14,730 nucleotides of DNA from assembly GCA_039934875.1 (NCBI GenBank), contig JBDTLH010000029.1, forward strand, positions 1-14,730, in the 5' to 3' direction. The first letter of the stretch is position 1. Each line of letters begins with the position of its first letter. Positions 1-6,259 of the stretch are shown piece after piece. The notes under the pieces were generated by a model that saw only the letters and a list, made by a program, of their open reading frames with translations, did no database searches and was not told the origin of the DNA. Source of the DNA: JBDTLH01 sp039934875 (GTDB lineage Bacteria > Acidobacteriota > Terriglobia > Terriglobales > Acidobacteriaceae). The position numbers and the translations under genes are program-made.

Positions 1-666
1 GAGAGCAGCGACAGCATCGAGACCGGGAGGCTCGAGCACGTGACGCGCTCGCAGGTGCTGGAGGTATTCGGCGGCGACATCGGGCGGAACATATTTTTTG
101 TTCCATTGGCGGTGCGGCAGAAGCAACTGGAGGCGGCGCCGTGGATCAAGTCGGCCATGGTGATGCGCTTCCTGCCCAACCGGCTGCGGGTGGAGGTGAA
201 GGAGCGGACTCCGATGGCGTTTGTGCAGATTGGAAGTACGACGGGATTGATTGACGAAAGCGGAGTTGTGATGCCCATGCCGATCGCGACTGGCCCCGGC
301 ACGATCAAGGACGACTTCAGTTTTCCGGTGATTACCGGCCTGCATAGCGCGGAGCCGCTGAGCGTGCGCGCGGCGAGCATGAAGATCTTTGCGCGGCTCG
401 AACAGGAGCTGAACGCCAATGGCGCCGCCTACATGAACGATGTAAGCGAGGTGGATCTGAGCGATCCGCAGGATGTGCGGATTGTAGTGGGGGATAACGA
501 CGGCACGGTGCTGGTCCACCTGGGAAGCAGGGACTTCGAGCGGCGCTACCGCTTTTATCTGGAGCATATCAAGTCGTGGCGGCAGCAATACCACGTGCGC
601 TCGATCGATTTGCGGTATGACGGACAAGTGATTGTGAACCGCGAAGGGCAGGTTACCGGCAAGTGA
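1..666 (+). CDS. ftsQ: Cell division protein FtsQ, 5'-truncated by window edge
   Basis: FtsQ is a bitopic membrane protein whose periplasmic part links early and late divisome proteins. The frame is open from base 1, so the true start, the cytoplasmic tail and the membrane helix lie outside the window; the GTG at 40 is internal. About 221 codons are visible. The first ~70 residues read as the latter part of a POTRA domain: VTRSQVLEVF, then PWIKSAMVMRFLPNRLRVEV, the typical end of POTRA leading into VKERTPMAF. The rest is the FtsQ beta domain, including the loop with GLIDESGVVM and the late strand VRSIDLRYDGQVIV. The stop TGA at 664-666 overlaps the GTG start of ftsA by four bases, so the two are almost certainly translationally coupled. 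Identity is supported by both the domain pattern and the ftsQ-ftsA-ftsZ order. Confidence 0.93.
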   Translation, partial: ESSDSIETGRLEHVTRSQVLEVFGGDIGRNIFFVPLAVRQKQLEAAPWIKSAMVMRFLPNRLRVEVKERTPMAFVQIGSTTGLIDESGVVMPMPIATGPGTIKDDFSFPVITGLHSAEPLSVRAASMKIFARLEQELNANGAAYMNDVSEVDLSDPQDVRIVVGDNDGTVLVHLGSRDFERRYRFYLEHIKSWRQQYHVRSIDLRYDGQVIVNREGQVTGK

Positions 667-1886
667 GCATAGAGCGCAGCACGGAAGAGATGCTGGCGGT
701 CATAGACATCGGCAGCGCCAAGACCACGGTGGTGGTGGGCGAATCGCGCGCCGATGGTCCGCTGCTGTTTGTGGGCTATGGGCAGGTCGAGAGCAAAGGT
801 GTGAAAAAGGGGCTGGTCGCTGACCTGAAAGAGGCGACGGAGACGGTGAAGCGCGCCGTCGATCAGGCGGAAAAGATGACCGGCATAGAGATTGCGAGCG
901 CCGTGGTATCCATTGGAGGCACGCATATTAAAGGCGTCAACAGCCGCGGCGGCGTGGTGTTGGGCAACCGGCAGCGCGAGGTAGAGCGGGAGGACGTGCG
1001 CGCGGCAGTGGAACGGGCGCGCAGCGTGCAGTTCCCCGCCGACCGCCAGGTGCTTCATTTGTTGCCGCAGCAGTTTTTGATTGACGACCATGCGGGAATC
1101 CAAGACCCGCTGGGGATGACGGGGTCGAAGCTGGAAGTGCATCTGCATCTGGTGACGGCGTCGGCCAGCGCGGTGCAGAGCGTAGTGACCGCGGTCAACA
1201 AGGCGGGGGTGCAAGTCGAGGACACTGTTTTTGAAGGCATCGCGTGCGCGGAGATGCTGTGCGGATTGACGGACAGCGCGCGCACGCTGGGCGCATGCCT
1301 GATTGACATCGGCGCGGGATCGACGGAGTTGGTCGCTTATTATGACGGAGCCGCCATTTTCACGGCTTCGATTGGCATAGGAGGAGAGCACTTCACCAAC
1401 GACGCGGCCATCGGCCTGCGCTGCACCCTGGGGGAGGCGGAGCGGCTGAAGCGCACATACGGCAGCGCAGTGGTGACCTGTATCCCCAGCGATAACGTAA
1501 TCGAGGTGCCGGCGGGGGCTTCGCCGCGGGTGGTATCGCAACGTTATCTGGCGGAGATCCTGGAGCCGCGGGCGCGGGAGCTCTTCGAGCTGGTGCGGGA
1601 TGCTTTACGGGCGGGAGGAGTTCTGGATAACCTCGGCGCGGGAGTAGTTTTGAGCGGCGGCGGGGCGCGGCTCTCCATGATCCATGAGATATGCGAGCAA
1701 GTGCTGCGCTGCCCGGCGCAGGTGGAGGCCGGGGCCCCCATTGCGCGGATGCCGCACGAGCTGATCACGCCGGAGATGGCGGTCCCCGCCGGGCTGTTGG
1801 CCTATGCGCATCGCACCCGGAACATGAAGCGGGCAGAGGGGCAGGGGTTGAAGGAGAAGCTGCTGCAATTGTTTGCGGGAGCTTAG
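663..1886 (+). CDS. ftsA: Cell division protein FtsA
   Basis: FtsA is an actin-like ATPase that tethers FtsZ filaments to the inner membrane and recruits later divisome proteins. The 407-residue length is normal for the family. The phosphate-1 motif VIDIGSAKTTVVVGE lies at residues 13-27, the phosphate-2 motif LIDIGAGSTELV at about 213-224 and the adenosine motif LSGGGARL at about 330-337. The final residues GLKEKLLQLFAGA form the short amphipathic helix that FtsA inserts into the membrane. The start is GTG at 663, sharing GTGA with the ftsQ stop; the ribosome binding site is weak (GAAGGG at 643-648), which fits coupling to ftsQ. The frame opposite it is open for over 300 codons, but this is a GC-bias shadow. 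Function is established for the family. Confidence 0.97.
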   Translation: MSIERSTEEMLAVIDIGSAKTTVVVGESRADGPLLFVGYGQVESKGVKKGLVADLKEATETVKRAVDQAEKMTGIEIASAVVSIGGTHIKGVNSRGGVVLGNRQREVEREDVRAAVERARSVQFPADRQVLHLLPQQFLIDDHAGIQDPLGMTGSKLEVHLHLVTASASAVQSVVTAVNKAGVQVEDTVFEGIACAEMLCGLTDSARTLGACLIDIGAGSTELVAYYDGAAIFTASIGIGGEHFTNDAAIGLRCTLGEAERLKRTYGSAVVTCIPSDNVIEVPAGASPRVVSQRYLAEILEPRARELFELVRDALRAGGVLDNLGAGVVLSGGGARLSMIHEICEQVLRCPAQVEAGAPIARMPHELITPEMAVPAGLLAYAHRTRNMKRAEGQGLKEKLLQLFAGA

Positions 1887-1891
1887 GGGAT

Positions 1892-1958
1892 TGTCCAATT
1901 GGCAAATTAACAAATTGGCAAATTGAAATTCGACAATTTGACAATCTTAAATTTGAAA
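1892..1958. repeat. AT-rich degenerate repeat and hairpin between ftsA and ftsZ
   Basis: The word TTGGCAAATT occurs twice (1899-1908 and 1915-1924), followed by CGACAATTTGACAAT. The arms TTGGCAAATTG (1915-1925) and CAATTTGACAA (1934-1944) can pair in 10 of 11 positions around an 8-base loop. The stretch is far more AT-rich than its surroundings. A weak promoter (TTGAAA 1923-1928, TTAAAT 1947-1952, 18-base spacer) could be read within it for ftsZ, but this is uncertain. Whether it acts as an attenuator, mRNA processing site or inert repeat cannot be told from sequence. Confidence 0.6.
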
Positions 1959-1979
1959 TAGTCCGGCGAGGAAAATAAG

Positions 1980-3221
1980 GTGATGGGTATGGAAGATAAT
2001 TCTAGTTCTACGAACGACATCCGCATTCATTTTCACGAAGACGCGAAGAACAACGCCAAGATCAAGGTGATCGGGGTGGGCGGGGGCGGCGGCAATGCGG
2101 TGAACCGCATGATCAGCGCCGGAGTCGAAGGCATAGAGTTCATTGTGGCGAACACTGACGCGCAGGCGCTGGAGTTGTCCAATGCGCCGGTCAAGATTCA
2201 GATCGGGACCAAGTTGACGGCGGGGCTGGGCGCGGGCGCCAATCCGGACGTGGGGCGCAAGGCGGCGATGGAAGATGCGGACAAGATCATCGAAGCGCTC
2301 GAAGGCGCCGACATGGTATTTGTAACGGCGGGCATGGGCGGCGGCACGGGGACGGGAGCGGCGCCGATTATCGCATCTTTGGCGAGCGAGATGGGCGCGC
2401 TGACGGTGGCGGTGGTGACCAAGCCTTTTGCGTTCGAGGGCAAGCGGCGGCAGAACCAGGCGGAGCGCGGCCTGGAAGAGCTGATCGATTCGGTGGACAC
2501 GACAATTGTGATCCCCAATGAGAAGCTGCTGGCGGTGGCGAGGGACGCGGGATTTTTCGAGTCGTTCCGCATTGCGGATGATATTTTGCGCCAGGCGGTG
2601 CAGGGCATATCGGACATCATCACGATTCCGGGCATCATCAACCGCGATTTTGCCGACGTGAAGACCATTATGCAGGGTATGGGATACGCGGTGATGGGGA
2701 CGGCGACCGGGGCGGGCACGAACCGCGCCACGGAGGCGGCGCAGGCGGCGATTGCCTCTCCTTTGCTGGAGGCGGGAGCGATTGACGGGGCGCGCGGTAT
2801 TCTGATCAACATCACCGGATCGAGCACACTCAAACTGGCGGAGGTGAACGAGGCGTCGATGATCATCCAGAGCGCGGCGCATGAGGATGCAAATATCATA
2901 TTTGGAGCGGTGCTCGACGAGGCGATGAAGGACGGGGTGAAGATCACGGTGATTGCGACCGGCTTCAAGGGGGACAAACCGGCGCACCGGGAGCGGGGCA
3001 TGGCGGCCAAGGCGATTGCCGCGTCGCGATCCTATATACCGGAAATGGAGAGTGGGCCAACGATCACGGAGCGCCCGCGGGTGGAGGCGTTTGCCGGCCG
3101 CCCGGAGCCGGTGCCGGCGTACGAAGCTCCGGCACGGCAGGTCGAAGTACCGCGGGAGGTTGAGGTCCAGGAGCAGGAGGACCTGGACGTGCCGGCGTTT
3201 CTGCGCAAACGGGCAGATTAG
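1980..3221 (+). CDS. ftsZ: Cell division GTPase FtsZ
   Basis: FtsZ is the tubulin-like GTPase that polymerises into the division ring. Numbered from the GTG at 1980, the nucleotide-binding start KIKVIGVGGGGGNAVNRM is at residues 27-44. The tubulin signature GMGGGTGTG is at 118-126, and the T7 loop NRDFAD at 221-226 keeps the catalytic N and both D residues. A variable, Pro/Glu-rich linker runs from about residue 350 to 398. The end EDLDVPAFLRKRAD is the conserved C-terminal peptide that binds FtsA and other partners. The start is ambiguous: GTG 1980, ATG 1983 or ATG 1989, with AGGA at 1969-1972 or AAGG at 1977-1980 as ribosome binding site. ATG 1983 (10 bases after AGGA) is at least as good as the GTG. 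It lies 93 bases after ftsA, across a repeat, so co-transcription is likely but may be modulated. Confidence 0.98.
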   Translation: MMGMEDNSSSTNDIRIHFHEDAKNNAKIKVIGVGGGGGNAVNRMISAGVEGIEFIVANTDAQALELSNAPVKIQIGTKLTAGLGAGANPDVGRKAAMEDADKIIEALEGADMVFVTAGMGGGTGTGAAPIIASLASEMGALTVAVVTKPFAFEGKRRQNQAERGLEELIDSVDTTIVIPNEKLLAVARDAGFFESFRIADDILRQAVQGISDIITIPGIINRDFADVKTIMQGMGYAVMGTATGAGTNRATEAAQAAIASPLLEAGAIDGARGILINITGSSTLKLAEVNEASMIIQSAAHEDANIIFGAVLDEAMKDGVKITVIATGFKGDKPAHRERGMAAKAIAASRSYIPEMESGPTITERPRVEAFAGRPEPVPAYEAPARQVEVPREVEVQEQEDLDVPAFLRKRAD

Positions 3222-3534
3222 AGCACTTTTCAAGCTGGCTTCGCCCGAATTCAAGGGAGAAGGGTCGGACCACCGACATTCGTAGCCGCTTATTTAGAAT
3301 TATTTAATCGAGCGCCCCGGGCAATTGGGCGCGTGCTTGCTATCCTTTGCAAGTGGCTGCACATCTTAAGTTGAGACAGAGTTTATCCGATAGCATTGTT
3401 AGATGTGGTTCGGCGGGGAAGTTTATGCGCAAGAGGTTGCAATCCACAGGGGTTTAAGGGTAACAAGGTAAGAGCAGGGTTGGTGATGATTCGGCGATTT
3501 CCTGGTTGCAAATGCAACCAGAGAGGCTATCATC
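3222..3534. other. 313-bp gap and leader between ftsZ and the transpeptidase gene
   Basis: No gene is supported here. An AT-rich block at 3290-3309 contains a possible -10 (TAGAAT, 3295-3300) with CCGACA at 3273-3278 as a poor -35, 16 bases apart. Just after it are a GC hairpin (GCGCCC 3312-3317 with GGGCGC 3327-3332) without a T-run and a smaller one (CTTGC/GCAAG, about 3336-3352). A 10-codon frame from ATG 3425 (MRKRLQSTGV) has GGGGAAG before it, but nothing else argues for its translation. If transcription starts near 3307, the downstream gene would have a long structured leader; that is inference. Confidence 0.4.
3502..3521 (+). promoter_or_regulatory. Perfect 8-bp hairpin touching the Shine-Dalgarno site of the transpeptidase gene
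   Basis: CTGGTTGC (3502-3509) and GCAACCAG (3514-3521) are exact reverse complements around the loop AAAT. The arm ends exactly where the ribosome binding site AGAGG (3522-3526) begins, 8 bases before the ATG at 3535. A stem here could affect ribosome access or mRNA stability, or it could be an operator palindrome. The structure is seen; the role is inferred. Confidence 0.4.
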
Positions 3535-4803
3535 ATGCAGTTCTGCAAGTCCGGGCGTGGGTGTAGAGAGAAAATGGGAGTCAGGGTTCGAATTCGCAAT
3601 GCGGCGGTCATGTTGGCTGTAGTGTTTCTGTTGCTGGGGTCTGGGTTCGGCACCAGCGTCTCCCGTCGCGCCGCAGCCAAGAGACATGCCGCGCAAAAGA
3701 TTGTGGAATCGGCCCGCACACAGCGGCGCATCGCCCATTCGAGCCACTCCCGGCGAACGGCGCGCGTGGTCAAGGTGGCGCGGGGCAGGCGGGCCCGGGG
3801 CAGGCGTCACAGGTACTATGAGCACTTCACCGGCAATTCGTTTGTGGAGAACGATGCGCTTACCGATGGAGATGTGACCACCGGGGAAGATCCAATCGTG
3901 CGCGCGGCTGCGATCGATGCGCTGGGCGATATGAACGGGACCGCCGTCGCCATCGATCCCAGCAATGGCCGGATATTGGCGATGGTGAACCAAAAACTGG
4001 CGCTCTCCGCAGGTGCGATGCCCTGTTCGACGATCAAGCTGTCAGTGGCGCTGGCGGGGTTGCGCGAGGGCCTGATCACCAAGGACACGATGGTAAACCT
4101 GGGAGGATGGCGGATGAATCTGACCCAGGCGATCGCGAAATCGAACAATGTTTATTTTGAAGTGCTGGGGCGACGACTAGGCTTTGACCGGGTAAAGCAT
4201 TATGCCAACGAGTTCGGGTTGGGAGAGTTGGCGGGTTACGGCATCCAGGGCGAACATCTGGGGACCTATCCCGACGAGGTCATTTCGCAAGCAGAGGGTG
4301 GTGTAGGGCGCATGTGCTCCTTCGGCGAAGGAGTCAACATGACCCCGCTGCAATTGGGGGCGCTAACGGCAGCCATTGCCAACGGCGGAACGCTTTATTA
4401 CTTGCAGCACCCCACCACTCCGGAAGAGGTGGTGGAGTTTCAGCCGCGGATAAAGCGCACTCTGCCCATCGGCGATGTGCTTCCGCAGATGCAGGACGGC
4501 ATGTTGGGGGCAACCAGCTTTGGCACGGCGCGCAGCCTGCGGGCGAGCTTCCGGGAGATGCCGATTTTGGGCAAGACCGGCACCTGCTCCAAGGATGGAA
4601 TGCGTTTTGGCTGGTTTACCTCCTATGCGGAAACCAATTACGGCCGCATTGTGACGGTCTTCTTTTTGGAAGGCGGCAGGCCGACATTCGGCCCTAAGGC
4701 AGCGGAGTTGACGGGAAAGTTTTATCGCAGCCTTTATGACCACAGCTACTTCGCGGTGAAGGCGAACGACAGTGTTCGCGGAGCGGTGGGCGCGTCGCAA
4801 TAG
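3535..4803 (+). CDS. Penicillin-binding protein, transpeptidase domain only, membrane-anchored
   Basis: This is a D,D-transpeptidase-type serine acyltransferase that should crosslink peptidoglycan in the periplasm. All three active-site motifs are present: S165-T-I-K168 (in CSTIKLSVALAGL), S203-N-N205 (in KSNNVYFEVLG) and K347-T-G-T350 (in LGKTGTC). Catalytic Ser165 follows from family knowledge. A basic N-terminus and a hydrophobic stretch at about 23-42 look like a signal anchor. Residues 44-93 are extremely basic, with about 19 Arg/Lys and a single acidic residue. There is no glycosyltransferase domain and no room for the usual large class B N-terminal domain; the protein is only 422 residues. 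The start ATG 3535 has AGAGG 8 bases before it; ATG 3574 is an alternative giving a shorter N-terminus. Its position after ftsZ suggests a cell-wall or septal role, but it is not the standard FtsI. An OXA-like beta-lactamase is a less likely alternative. Confidence 0.85.
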   Translation: MQFCKSGRGCREKMGVRVRIRNAAVMLAVVFLLLGSGFGTSVSRRAAAKRHAAQKIVESARTQRRIAHSSHSRRTARVVKVARGRRARGRRHRYYEHFTGNSFVENDALTDGDVTTGEDPIVRAAAIDALGDMNGTAVAIDPSNGRILAMVNQKLALSAGAMPCSTIKLSVALAGLREGLITKDTMVNLGGWRMNLTQAIAKSNNVYFEVLGRRLGFDRVKHYANEFGLGELAGYGIQGEHLGTYPDEVISQAEGGVGRMCSFGEGVNMTPLQLGALTAAIANGGTLYYLQHPTTPEEVVEFQPRIKRTLPIGDVLPQMQDGMLGATSFGTARSLRASFREMPILGKTGTCSKDGMRFGWFTSYAETNYGRIVTVFFLEGGRPTFGPKAAELTGKFYRSLYDHSYFAVKANDSVRGAVGASQ

Positions 4804-4824
4804 AAGCACCACGTCTCGCAAAAA

Positions 4825-5051
4825 GCAACCACAGAGGACACAAAGGTTTCACGAAGGACAGGAAGGAAATCCAGAAGGGCAAAAAGCGCGAATCGAATCG
4901 CGTCTTTTACTCTTGCTCCGCCGAGTTGCGCTTCGTGTCGTGAATTGCCATTTGCACACGATGAAAAAGGAGGCAATTATCGAGGACCGAAGAACCTCGA
5001 TCCCTGCCCCCTACTTTTTTTCTGCATTTCCTCAGTGCCCTCTATGGTGGC
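4825..5051. repeat. Inverted pair of 22-bp ACCACAGAGG-type repeats in the convergent gap
   Basis: The left arm at 4825-4846 contains ACCACAGAGGACACAAAGG. The right arm at 5030-5051 is its imperfect reverse complement (CCTCAGTGCCCTCTATGG), with 17 of 22 positions identical when aligned. Between them lie the terminator-like hairpin, a purine-rich stretch and a T-run near 5014-5021. No coding gene is visible in the gap 4804-5072. The arms resemble a word-repeat type I associate with intergenic DNA of acidobacteria and similar soil bacteria, from memory and not searched. Confidence 0.5.
4882..4908. terminator. Likely bidirectional intrinsic terminator between convergent genes
   Basis: AAAAG-CGCGA (4882-4891) pairs with TCGCG-(T)-CTTTT (4898-4908) around the loop ATCGAA, with one bulged T. 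The A-run on one side and T-run on the other give a GC stem followed by a U-tract in both directions. It sits about 80 bases after the transpeptidase stop (+) and about 165 bases after the peroxiredoxin stop (-), as expected for shared termination. The GC part of the stem is only 5-6 bp, so efficiency is uncertain. Confidence 0.5.
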
Positions 5052-5072
5052 ATTTGATCTTCGCACCGAATG

Positions 5073-5753
5073 TTAAAGCAGCGCCAACAGATCGGCGGGT
5101 TCGGGGCGATGGCGGAAGTCTTCATCGGCGAAGGCGCGTTCGACTGTTCCCTGGTTTGAGACGAGGAAGGTCGCCGCTATCGGCAGGGAGTCCGGAGCGT
5201 CGTCGTTCAGGTGGGAGAGGTTGATAAAAACGCTGCGATAGAGCTCCAGTTGTTCCGGCGGGACCTGGTAGTTGACTCGAAACCGCGACGCGACCGTGTT
5301 ACCGCGGTCCGAGAGCAAAGGAAACGTGAGTTTATGCTGGTCCGCGGTGAGGAAATTCTGGTGGACTTTCTGCGGCGAGATGGCGACCAGCGATGCGTCT
5401 TTGGCGGTGATCCCGGGCAGCATAAACTGCATGGACTCAAGCTGGGTGACACAATAGGGGCACCAGCGCCCGCGAAAAAACAGGATGATCAGCTTGCCCT
5501 TGCCGAGCAGGTTTCGTGAATTCAATTCCCTGCCTTGCTGATCCGGCAGCGTGAAATCGGGCGTGCGCGCTCCGGGCTGCAAGACGCGTTGCGCGGTGTC
5601 CTGCGCTCGCAGGTGGGCGATGGCACGCTCATGGACGGCGAGCTTGTCTGGGGGAAGGTAGCGCTCTGAATTTTCGCGGATCTGCTGCAACTGTACGGCG
5701 AGCGGCAGGTGTGATTCGGATTTGAGATGGGTGGAGGTGCCGCGCCAGCGCAT
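5073..5753 (-). CDS. Peroxiredoxin-like (AhpC/TSA family) thioredoxin-fold protein
   Basis: This is a thiol peroxidase/redoxin-type protein, likely cytosolic, as no signal peptide is seen. Residues 1-50 are a helical, charged N-terminal extension. The thioredoxin-fold AhpC/TSA domain starts near PGARTPDFTLPDQQG (60-74). The redox site is FFRGRWCPYC at 92-101, with C98 and C101 forming a CxxC pair, as in the peroxiredoxin-like subfamily with an RGxWCPYC motif. TFLVSNQGTVERAF near the C-terminus is the usual late strand. The peroxide substrate and reductant cannot be deduced. The start ATG (5753-5751) is the only good choice because a TAA lies in frame four codons upstream (5765-5763); no Shine-Dalgarno site is visible. 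The repeat array begins 8 bases upstream, so the promoter and leader must lie in or across repeat DNA. It is convergent with the transpeptidase and divergent from ffs. Confidence 0.85.
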   Translation of the reverse strand: MRWRGTSTHLKSESHLPLAVQLQQIRENSERYLPPDKLAVHERAIAHLRAQDTAQRVLQPGARTPDFTLPDQQGRELNSRNLLGKGKLIILFFRGRWCPYCVTQLESMQFMLPGITAKDASLVAISPQKVHQNFLTADQHKLTFPLLSDRGNTVASRFRVNYQVPPEQLELYRSVFINLSHLNDDAPDSLPIAATFLVSNQGTVERAFADEDFRHRPEPADLLALL

Positions 5754-5760
5754 GGAACAA

Positions 5761-5960
5761 GTTTACAGTTCGCAGTCCCCAAGTTTACAAGTTCCCAAGT
5801 TCACAGTTCACAAGTTCGCAAGTCCGCAAGTTTACAGTTCGCAGTTCCCAAGTTCAAAAGTTCCCAAGTTCACAGTTCACAAGTTCGCAAGTCCGCAAGT
5901 TCACAGTTCATAGCTCACAAGTTCGCAGTTCCCAAGTTCGCACTTCGCAGTTCACAAGTG
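5761..5960. repeat. Degenerate tandem array of AGTTC-type words with a 69-bp higher-order unit
   Basis: The stretch is built almost wholly from short words such as AAGTTCGC, CAGTTCAC and AAGTCCGC. Two adjacent 69-bp units, 5761-5829 and 5830-5898, differ at only 3 positions. A third, decayed partial copy runs to about 5960 and ends in TTCACAAGTGAAG. The units are directly adjacent with no unique spacers, so this is not a CRISPR. It fills the divergent gap between the peroxiredoxin gene and the ffs promoter. Related words in inverse orientation (CAAACTGTAAACC) follow at 5991-6004. Confidence 0.85.
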
Positions 5961-6005
5961 AAGATCCAAAGCAACCACGAACCGTCAACTGCAAACTGTA
6001 AACCT

Positions 6006-6014
6006 TGCTATGAT
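6006..6014 (+). promoter_or_regulatory. Extended -10 promoter for the SRP RNA gene
   Basis: TGCTATGAT contains TG at 6006-6007, one base, then the -10 hexamer TATGAT at 6009-6014. The predicted start point is 6-8 bases downstream, at about 6021, which coincides with the predicted 5' end of the RNA. No good -35 is present: the correct position falls in repeat-type sequence (around TCAACT, 5985-5990). This fits an extended -10 promoter that needs little -35 contact. Confidence 0.6.
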
Positions 6015-6020
6015 GAATGT

Positions 6021-6127
6021 GTCAGGCGCCGGGTCCTACGCGTCGCAATCCTGTGAATCCCGCCAGGTCCGGAAGGAAGCAACGGTAACGGGCCAGTGCG
6101 AGCGCAGTAGGTACCCCGGTCCTGGCT
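6021..6127 (+). ncRNA. ffs: Signal recognition particle RNA, small bacterial (4.5S) type
   Basis: 4.5S RNA binds the Ffh protein and directs ribosomes making membrane proteins to the translocon. The diagnostic core CAGGTCCGGAAGGAAGCA is at 6064-6081, with the GGAA tetraloop and the asymmetric internal loop that Ffh recognises. The ends pair as a hairpin: CAGG 6023-6026 with CCTG 6121-6124, GGGT 6031-6034 with ACCC 6113-6116, and CCTAC 6035-6039 with GTAGG 6107-6111. The roughly 105-nt length and lack of an Alu domain place it in the small bacterial class. The exact ends are inferred from pairing and may be off by a few bases. The strong -10 box sits immediately upstream. Confidence 0.95.
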
Positions 6128-6139
6128 CTACCACCAGTC

Positions 6140-6163
6140 TGAGCTTCTGAAGCGCTTAGCTCA
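6140..6163 (+). terminator. Weak hairpin after ffs, possible terminator
   Basis: TGAGCT (6140-6145) pairs with AGCTCA (6158-6163) around a 12-base loop that contains AAGCGCTT. No U-tract follows, so this is at best a weak or factor-assisted terminator or an RNA 3'-end processing element. Confidence 0.25.
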
Positions 6164-6170
6164 TGGATCA

Positions 6171-6235
6171 AGTTTACAGTTCAGAGTTCACAGCTCACGG
6201 TCAGAACAGCGCGCATTAACCGTAAACTGTTAACC
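6171..6235. repeat. Second AGTTTACAGTT-type repeat, between ffs and fabH
   Basis: AGTTTACAGTTCAGAGTTCA (6171-6190) uses the same words as the array upstream of ffs. AACCGTAAACTGTTAACC (6218-6235) is in the opposite orientation; AGTTTAC (6171-6177) and GTAAACT (6222-6228) are exact complements. Repeats of this vocabulary therefore flank ffs on both sides. The segment ends shortly before the fabH ribosome binding site. Confidence 0.55.
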
Positions 6236-6259
6236 CGTTTCCACTCTCTTGGAGAACTA

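Noticed and set aside
40..42. GTG as the start of ftsQ
   Set aside because: The frame is open to base 1 and the POTRA domain is already under way; FtsQ needs a membrane helix before it.
555..3254. Long minus-strand open frames opposite ftsA and ftsZ (up to 435 codons)
   Set aside because: The products are Arg/His-rich with no recognisable motif, lie wholly opposite two certain genes and follow the codon bias of the true strand. They are shadows.
3312..3332. GCGCCC/GGGCGC hairpin as the ftsZ terminator
   Set aside because: The 6-bp stem is GC-rich but no T-run follows, and it lies about 90 bases after the stop; kept only as a leader hairpin in the gap description.
3460..3471. Twelve bases identical to the 3' end of 16S rRNA (GTAACAAGGTAA)
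   Set aside because: The flanking bases do not match rRNA and no rRNA helix is present; it is a chance match.
5761..5960. CRISPR array
   Set aside because: Units are adjacent and degenerate at several scales, with no constant repeat separated by unique spacers and no cas genes nearby.
5722..6056. Plus-strand frames through the repeat array encoding 23-residue repeats (e.g. VPKFTVHKFASPQ)
   Set aside because: More than one frame stays open because the 69-bp unit is a multiple of 3 and poor in stop words on this strand. There is no ribosome binding site, and the frame runs into the SRP RNA gene.
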